Assembly: GCA_024401115.1 (NCBI GenBank)
Contig: JAKSLP010000008.1
Span: forward strand, 16,045 to 80,044
DNA: 64,000 bases
Reading direction: 5' to 3'
Source: Bacteroidaceae bacterium
Lineage (GTDB): Bacteria > Bacteroidota > Bacteroidia > Bacteroidales > Bacteroidaceae
Shown here piece by piece: positions 59,217 to 64,000 of the stretch. The notes under the pieces were generated by a model. The model was given only the letters and a program-made list of their open reading frames with translations, did no database searches and had not been told where the DNA came from. How positions within the stretch are numbered: the stretch's first letter is position 1; every line of letters starts with the position of its first letter. The position numbers and the translations under genes are program-made.

Positions 59217-61532
59217 TTAGAAAGGATAGCCGATAGCAAAATGCAGACTCATGCTGTCCTTAAACCGTGGGATGTTGTAATATCCGCTCTTGCCGGTCTT
59301 ATAGGGGTTGTGGATAGCCACACCCAAATCCAGTCGCAGCACCAGGAACTCCATGTCGTAACGGATACCCACACCCGTACCTACCGCTATCTGTTCCAAC
59401 GCATTCTTCAGCTTGAACTCGGCATTCGGCCGGTCCTCGTCCTTTCGGGTCAGCCATACGTTACCGGCATCCAGGAACACTGCACCGTTGAAATTACCCA
59501 TCAGGTTGAAGCGGTACTCGGCATTGGCCTCCAGCTTCATATCACCGGTCTGATCCAGGAAATATGAATTCTTGGAATGGAATCCACCGGGACCCACGGC
59601 ACGTACGGTATAGGCACGGATACTGTTGGCACCACCGATATAGAACTGCTCGTTATACGGAGCCACCAGACTGTTGCCATAGGTATAGATGATACCTCCC
59701 ATCACACGGGTAGCCAAGGAAGACTTCTCTCCTACAGGGAAGTTGCGGCGATACTCTGTGGTAAGCTTCATGAACTGCGCATAAGGATTATGAAACAGGG
59801 TCTTATCCTTTTGTTTCCACTCCTGCTTTCCGATAATCTTAGCCAAAGATATCAGGTTACCACTCTCGGTTACGGTGGTCTGCCACCAGGTAGGGCTATT
59901 CGCATTGCGTGAGCTGTTGTCGTAAGTATAGCTGAACACCATAGCCGGAACAAACTGATCGGCCATACTGAGGAACAGCGACTTGTTCTTTTCACGAATC
60001 TCCTCAAACTTTTCCGTTGTGCTGTTCAGTTTGCTGAACGTCAGTCGCAACGGAGTCAGCGAATACCGGTGAACCGGAGTCTCCTGCCAGTTGAACGACA
60101 GTTCACTGGTAAAGGACATCAGGTCGAAGAAACCCGCACGATGCAGTTTATCTGCCGCAAAGCGCACCAAGGTGGAACGCGGATGACGGGAACGCAGGTT
60201 GATCAGCTTAGGCAACATGATGCGGGGGAATTCCCAGGACATGGAAGCACCCAGTTCGTAGGAATTGATGCGGGAAGAACTCTCACCCGCCTTACGCTGA
60301 GTCTGCCACTCATACGAGCCGTTCAGGTCAAAGCGGAACGTCTCACCGCCGCGGAAGATATTCTTGCGCACCACGCCAAAGTCCAGCTTAGGACCCACCT
60401 GACCGTTACTCTTGGTACGCACATCGGCCTTGAGCTCGGCGCTCAGCGGCTTGTCCATTACCGCATCCAGGGTGACATCCAGCACATCACAAGTAGAAGT
60501 GGTATCGTGTGGAGCAAAGTCGAAATTCAACTGGCTGAAGATGCCCAACTCATTCAAGCCCTTCTCGGACAGCTGATGCTTCTCCAGCGAATACACCTGA
60601 TCCGGGCGGAAATAGAGGTCATGCACCAGCACCTTAGGACGCACCGGCACCTTCTTTCCCCGGTAGAACACCTTCATGCGGCGAGTTTGCAGGGAATCAC
60701 GCAGACGACGGCTGTTGGAACTATTGCTCAGGTTCACACGCAAGTCACCAATCTTCCAGGCATGACGCGCATTCTGAGGAATACCCGCCAGAGCCACAGG
60801 CTCCATGCGCAACTGAACCTTCCAAGGCTCCATGACAGTATCGGCCTTATAGGTCAGGTATTCCGGTTTATAATAGAAGTAGCCGTTGTTCTGCAACAGG
60901 CCGGCTATACGGTCGCGCTCGATATCCAGCTTACGGGCACTGAAGGCATCACCCTTGCGCAGGAACGACTCCTGACGGGTGGAATCAATCAGATTCCGCG
61001 TAAATGCATTGAAGTTGTGGTACTCAATGGAATCCAGCGTATAAGGCTGCTGCATATCCACATAATAATTGATCTTGGCCTTACGCTCGTTCTTAGGGTT
61101 AGGCACAATCTCGTGCGACACCTTGCTACGGAAATAGCCATAGTTCTGCAGGGTGACCGATGCCATACGGGTACGCAAGGTAGGATTCACCGTGGAGATC
61201 AGCACCGGCTCATTACCGAAGCTGTTGTTCAGCCACTTGCCGATGCCTGTCGTATCCCTGGAGAAACTGTTATGCACCCACAGGCCGATAGGGAACGGAG
61301 TGGTAATCTTGGAACTGCCCAGCAAGGCACCGTTAGGCGCAGCCTCCAGGGCCGCCAGCACCTCGCCCACAATCAGTTGTCCGTGCTGGCTCTTATCCTC
61401 GTTGTCTATCTTAATCTTGTCTATACCACGGTACAGCACCTCCCCTTCCTGCAAACCGGAAGTGGTGGAGCAGGCCGTAAGCATGGCCAGGATAAGGCAA
61501 GCCAACAGACTATATCGTATATTTCTTTTCAT
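59217..61532 (-). CDS. tamL: TamL: lipoprotein Omp85-family outer-membrane protein
   Basis: A 771-residue outer-membrane protein. Lipoprotein signal MKRNIRYSLLACLILAMLTAC (Cys21), POTRA-like domains (about 30-380) and a C-terminal Omp85 beta-barrel. The barrel has NEQFYIGGANSIRAYTVRAV (conserved lid-lock R-G/A-Y region) and a terminal F in H-F-A-I-G-Y-P-F. Bacteroidota use this lipidated TamA homologue together with TamB, whose stop overlaps this start by one base (TAATG). The complex supports phospholipid or protein transfer to the outer membrane. Confidence 0.88.
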   Translation of the reverse strand: MKRNIRYSLLACLILAMLTACSTTSGLQEGEVLYRGIDKIKIDNEDKSQHGQLIVGEVLAALEAAPNGALLGSSKITTPFPIGLWVHNSFSRDTTGIGKWLNNSFGNEPVLISTVNPTLRTRMASVTLQNYGYFRSKVSHEIVPNPKNERKAKINYYVDMQQPYTLDSIEYHNFNAFTRNLIDSTRQESFLRKGDAFSARKLDIERDRIAGLLQNNGYFYYKPEYLTYKADTVMEPWKVQLRMEPVALAGIPQNARHAWKIGDLRVNLSNSSNSRRLRDSLQTRRMKVFYRGKKVPVRPKVLVHDLYFRPDQVYSLEKHQLSEKGLNELGIFSQLNFDFAPHDTTSTCDVLDVTLDAVMDKPLSAELKADVRTKSNGQVGPKLDFGVVRKNIFRGGETFRFDLNGSYEWQTQRKAGESSSRINSYELGASMSWEFPRIMLPKLINLRSRHPRSTLVRFAADKLHRAGFFDLMSFTSELSFNWQETPVHRYSLTPLRLTFSKLNSTTEKFEEIREKNKSLFLSMADQFVPAMVFSYTYDNSSRNANSPTWWQTTVTESGNLISLAKIIGKQEWKQKDKTLFHNPYAQFMKLTTEYRRNFPVGEKSSLATRVMGGIIYTYGNSLVAPYNEQFYIGGANSIRAYTVRAVGPGGFHSKNSYFLDQTGDMKLEANAEYRFNLMGNFNGAVFLDAGNVWLTRKDEDRPNAEFKLKNALEQIAVGTGVGIRYDMEFLVLRLDLGVAIHNPYKTGKSGYYNIPRFKDSMSLHFAIGYPF

Positions 61533-64000
61533 TATTCCTGTTTCTCCTTCATTTTCTGATCCAGATACTGGCGCTGGCGCTCGGCTTTCTCCAGCAGGTC
61601 ATTCTCGTCGTGATGATGATGACCCTCACCGTGCTGATGCTGGTCCTCCTCACCCTCATGTCTGTGCCTATTCTCTTCCTCAGCCTGCTCGCGGCGCAGC
61701 TGACGCTCCAAATTGATACGGTCACGCTGCGTGCTGTTGCGGAAGATAAACAGCTCACCCAGTCGGGTCATCTTCTTGCGCAGGACTATACCACCGCCAG
61801 TCTCCTTGATCTGACCGTCAAGCAGGGCATCGAAATTGCTCTCATGGAACAGACGCACATAGCGGGTACCACTGTTGTCCAGACGGTACTCCAGCGAGAT
61901 ATCATCGATGAACGAGTCATTCTCCACCTGACTGCCCGAAGAAGACACCTTACCGCCGATGATGATGCTCACACGGTTGCCCCACAGACGCTTGGCAAAG
62001 CGGAACGAGTAGTCGGTGGTGGACTTACCCTCGCGGCTGGTACCATCCTCGATACCGAACTGCACATCGATAGTCTTCAGGGCACTTCCGGCAATGGATG
62101 AGATTTCACTCTGCAGGAACGAGCTCAGAGCCGAGTTCATGTTCAGACCACCGCCCTTACCGGCAGAATTCTCAATGTTATATATACCCGTAGCCAGCAT
62201 GGTTACCGCCAGACGGCCCTGAGTCTCCTTCGACATACTTGCCAAATCGTTCTGAACGGTGATATCCTCAGGAGCCTCGATGGTAAACTCCAGACCCATA
62301 TCACTCAATGTCTTGGTAATCAGTACGCCCACATTAAAGTCCACCGTACGCGAAGCACCACCCTCGCCATTGCTCACCGACGAGCGCATACGCTCGGTGG
62401 CCGTGATGTTCAACTTAGGATTCATCACATCACCCGTAAACTCCACATAACTGCCGGTGGCAATCTTGAACGTCTTGAGCGGAATGACAGGAAGCGCATA
62501 TTTCATCTCACCCTCGTTGATGGTATAGCGGCCATTCATCAGCAACTTACCCTCCGGAGTGAAGCGGAGAATCAGCGTTCCTCCACCAATCAGATCCACA
62601 TAGCTCTCGCGGTTACTGCTCAAATCGCAACTGACCTTGGCACCCTCGTCGATATTGATCTCCAGACGGGCATCCACGCCCGAGAGCTGCTTGCGTACAA
62701 TCTCCTGATCCACCAGGATGGTATCATTAAAGTCCACGAAGGTCACCAGCTCGCTCAAGCGGTCCTCCACGGTCAGCGGCGAATCCTTCAGCACATAAGC
62801 CACATCGGTAGAGCCCAACAAGCTGACAGAACCCTTCAGTTTCAGTTCATCCAGCGGACCGGTCACCGTAGCATTGGCATCCACGTATGCCTTACCGTAA
62901 ACCAGTGACTGAGAGTTCTTTGGTTTATCGATGATATTGAAATTAGTAGCCCTCATGGACAGGTTCAGCAGGATATTCTCCAAATCACTGAAATCCACCG
63001 TACCGTTCAGGGTCATCTTATCATTATTCTCGGCCAGCAGGTTCAGGTTTCTCATGGACAGACGGCTGTCATTGATGTTCATCTCCTTATCCTCCAAGCG
63101 CAGATTGACCGCATACATATCCGAGTACAGGAACACCGAATCTGTCTTCAGGGTGCCGTTGACGAGTGGCGATGCCGTGTTGCCCTCCAGATGGAAACGG
63201 CCCTCCATGATACCCCTCATGCCCACTACGTGATCCGGAATGAAACCGTTCACCATATCGGCAGGGAAGCGGTACAGGATGGTCTCCAAGTCCATCTCGC
63301 CGGTAGCGGTATTGTAATCACCGCCCATAGTGGTCACAAACTGTCCGTTGCGGCGCAAGGTACCCACCAGGTTGTATATATCCTCTTCCTCCGGCTCCAT
63401 GGTCAGAGCCACCTCCACGGTCTCTCCCATCGGGCTGTTCTCGTAGGCCAGATTCTGGAATTTCAAGATACCGTCTGCCCGGAGTCTGCCTTCCAGCGGC
63501 TGGGTGGCTGTCAGTTCACCATCCATGATACCCGAAACACGGGGCACATAAGGCAGTACACTGGTAAACTGATCCAGGTCTATTTTGCGGAACTGCAACT
63601 GCAAATGCTGCTTCTCCCCCTCCTGCGGAGCGCCCTTGAACACCAGCCCCATACCGTCATCGTTCAGGATACTCATGTCGCCCTCCAGCCGCCCACCGCC
63701 ATGCCACTCGATAAACCCATCAGGAGTCAGGTTGTACGGTTGATAAGCCAACACAGGCCGGTCAGGATGGAAAGTGAACCGCACGCCGTCCTCCACAAAG
63801 CGGGCACGGGCCGCCAAGTCGATGGCCTGCACGTTCTTGGCATCATACAGATTCAACCGGGCCATGGCACCATCGGTCATCAGACGGCCGGTATATAACG
63901 CATTAAATACAAACTGCGGATTTCGGCGGTTGTTCCGTACCTGGCCGTTAAACCGCAATACGGAATCCTGCTGCTCGGCCACAAAACGCACCGTATCCAG
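61532..64000 (-). CDS. tamB: TamB C-terminal part (gene continues beyond window)
   Basis: At least 822 codons of the 3' end of a large AsmA/TamB-type protein. Long repetitive beta strands suggest the TamB beta-helix groove; the C-terminal DUF490/TamB domain (about the last 350 residues here) includes M-G-L-E-F-T-I-E-A-P-E-D and the conserved terminal barrel segment before Y-V-R-L-F-H-E-S-N-F-D. Bridges inner and outer membrane with TamL for lipid transport. The end is unusual: a charged tail with a histidine cluster (HRHEG, QHQHGEGHHHHDE) not seen in typical TamB. Confidence 0.88.
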   Translation of the reverse strand: MDTVRFVAEQQDSVLRFNGQVRNNRRNPQFVFNALYTGRLMTDGAMARLNLYDAKNVQAIDLAARARFVEDGVRFTFHPDRPVLAYQPYNLTPDGFIEWHGGGRLEGDMSILNDDGMGLVFKGAPQEGEKQHLQLQFRKIDLDQFTSVLPYVPRVSGIMDGELTATQPLEGRLRADGILKFQNLAYENSPMGETVEVALTMEPEEEDIYNLVGTLRRNGQFVTTMGGDYNTATGEMDLETILYRFPADMVNGFIPDHVVGMRGIMEGRFHLEGNTASPLVNGTLKTDSVFLYSDMYAVNLRLEDKEMNINDSRLSMRNLNLLAENNDKMTLNGTVDFSDLENILLNLSMRATNFNIIDKPKNSQSLVYGKAYVDANATVTGPLDELKLKGSVSLLGSTDVAYVLKDSPLTVEDRLSELVTFVDFNDTILVDQEIVRKQLSGVDARLEINIDEGAKVSCDLSSNRESYVDLIGGGTLILRFTPEGKLLMNGRYTINEGEMKYALPVIPLKTFKIATGSYVEFTGDVMNPKLNITATERMRSSVSNGEGGASRTVDFNVGVLITKTLSDMGLEFTIEAPEDITVQNDLASMSKETQGRLAVTMLATGIYNIENSAGKGGGLNMNSALSSFLQSEISSIAGSALKTIDVQFGIEDGTSREGKSTTDYSFRFAKRLWGNRVSIIIGGKVSSSGSQVENDSFIDDISLEYRLDNSGTRYVRLFHESNFDALLDGQIKETGGGIVLRKKMTRLGELFIFRNSTQRDRINLERQLRREQAEEENRHRHEGEEDQHQHGEGHHHHDENDLLEKAERQRQYLDQKMKEKQE

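Noticed and set aside
60069..61559. Open frame of 496 codons on the plus strand
   Set aside because: Antisense to tamL, whose Omp85 motifs are clear; translation is low-complexity Leu/Gln/His typical of a shadow.

Overview
The window comes from a Bacteroidales genome, most likely Prevotellaceae. The evidence is the Bacteroidota -7 promoter box (TAnnTTTG) in front of most genes, the single-chain PurL, a TamL/TamB pair with a lipoprotein TamL, a DUF4924 protein, and several LruC-type lipoproteins. Housekeeping genes are moderately GC-rich. The accessory stretch from about 2.2 to 14.8 kb is visibly more AT-rich.

Layout: (1) 1-2.2 kb: DUF4924 protein, LysE-type exporter and a ROK glucokinase. 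(2) 2.2-14.8 kb: an accessory island. Three paralogous LruC-like lipoprotein genes alternate with cargo genes: a stand-alone AAA ATPase, a DUF3791/DUF3990 trio, a Fic protein, and an AAA_14/DUF4143 ATPase. Degenerate copies of the glkA 3' end with its terminator, a conserved 33-bp dyad upstream of each lipoprotein gene, poly-G tracts in two of the promoters, and repeated lipoprotein-gene terminators divide it into modules. One module has lost its lipoprotein gene. A 1.37-kb gene-free, repeat-rich stretch lies near its end. (3) 15-28 kb: purL, a split chromate transporter, a glycosyl-hydrolase-like lipid-exported protein, ilvE, trmB, mrp, an MsbA-like exporter and a coiled-coil membrane protein. 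(4) 28.5-36 kb: a six-gene minus-strand operon (MacB-type ATPase and permease, TolC, adaptor, NtrC-like response regulator, histidine kinase). (5) 36-41.6 kb: a Tat lipoprotein of the sugar isomerase fold, a QueD-like protein, a decayed yafQ toxin, and a subtilase-xseA-xseB operon. (6) 41.6-47.5 kb: an overlapping plus-strand operon (MATE, yfcE with a nonsense codon, two SGNH proteins, MBOAT) that looks like a cell-surface O-acetylation unit. (7) 48.2-54.1 kb: an RND tripartite efflux operon with a frameshifted pump gene and a PII-like protein. (8) 54.4-64 kb: uvrA, an EamA transporter, a nucleotidyltransferase, tamL and the 3' part of tamB.

The main point of interest is the lipoprotein island with its shared control element and exchangeable cargo. 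Smaller points are dispersed palindromic repeats that have become C-terminal tails of two proteins, a candidate small RNA, a QueD homologue lacking its catalytic cysteine, and two genes broken by single-base changes. No CRISPR array, rRNA or tRNA was recognised.
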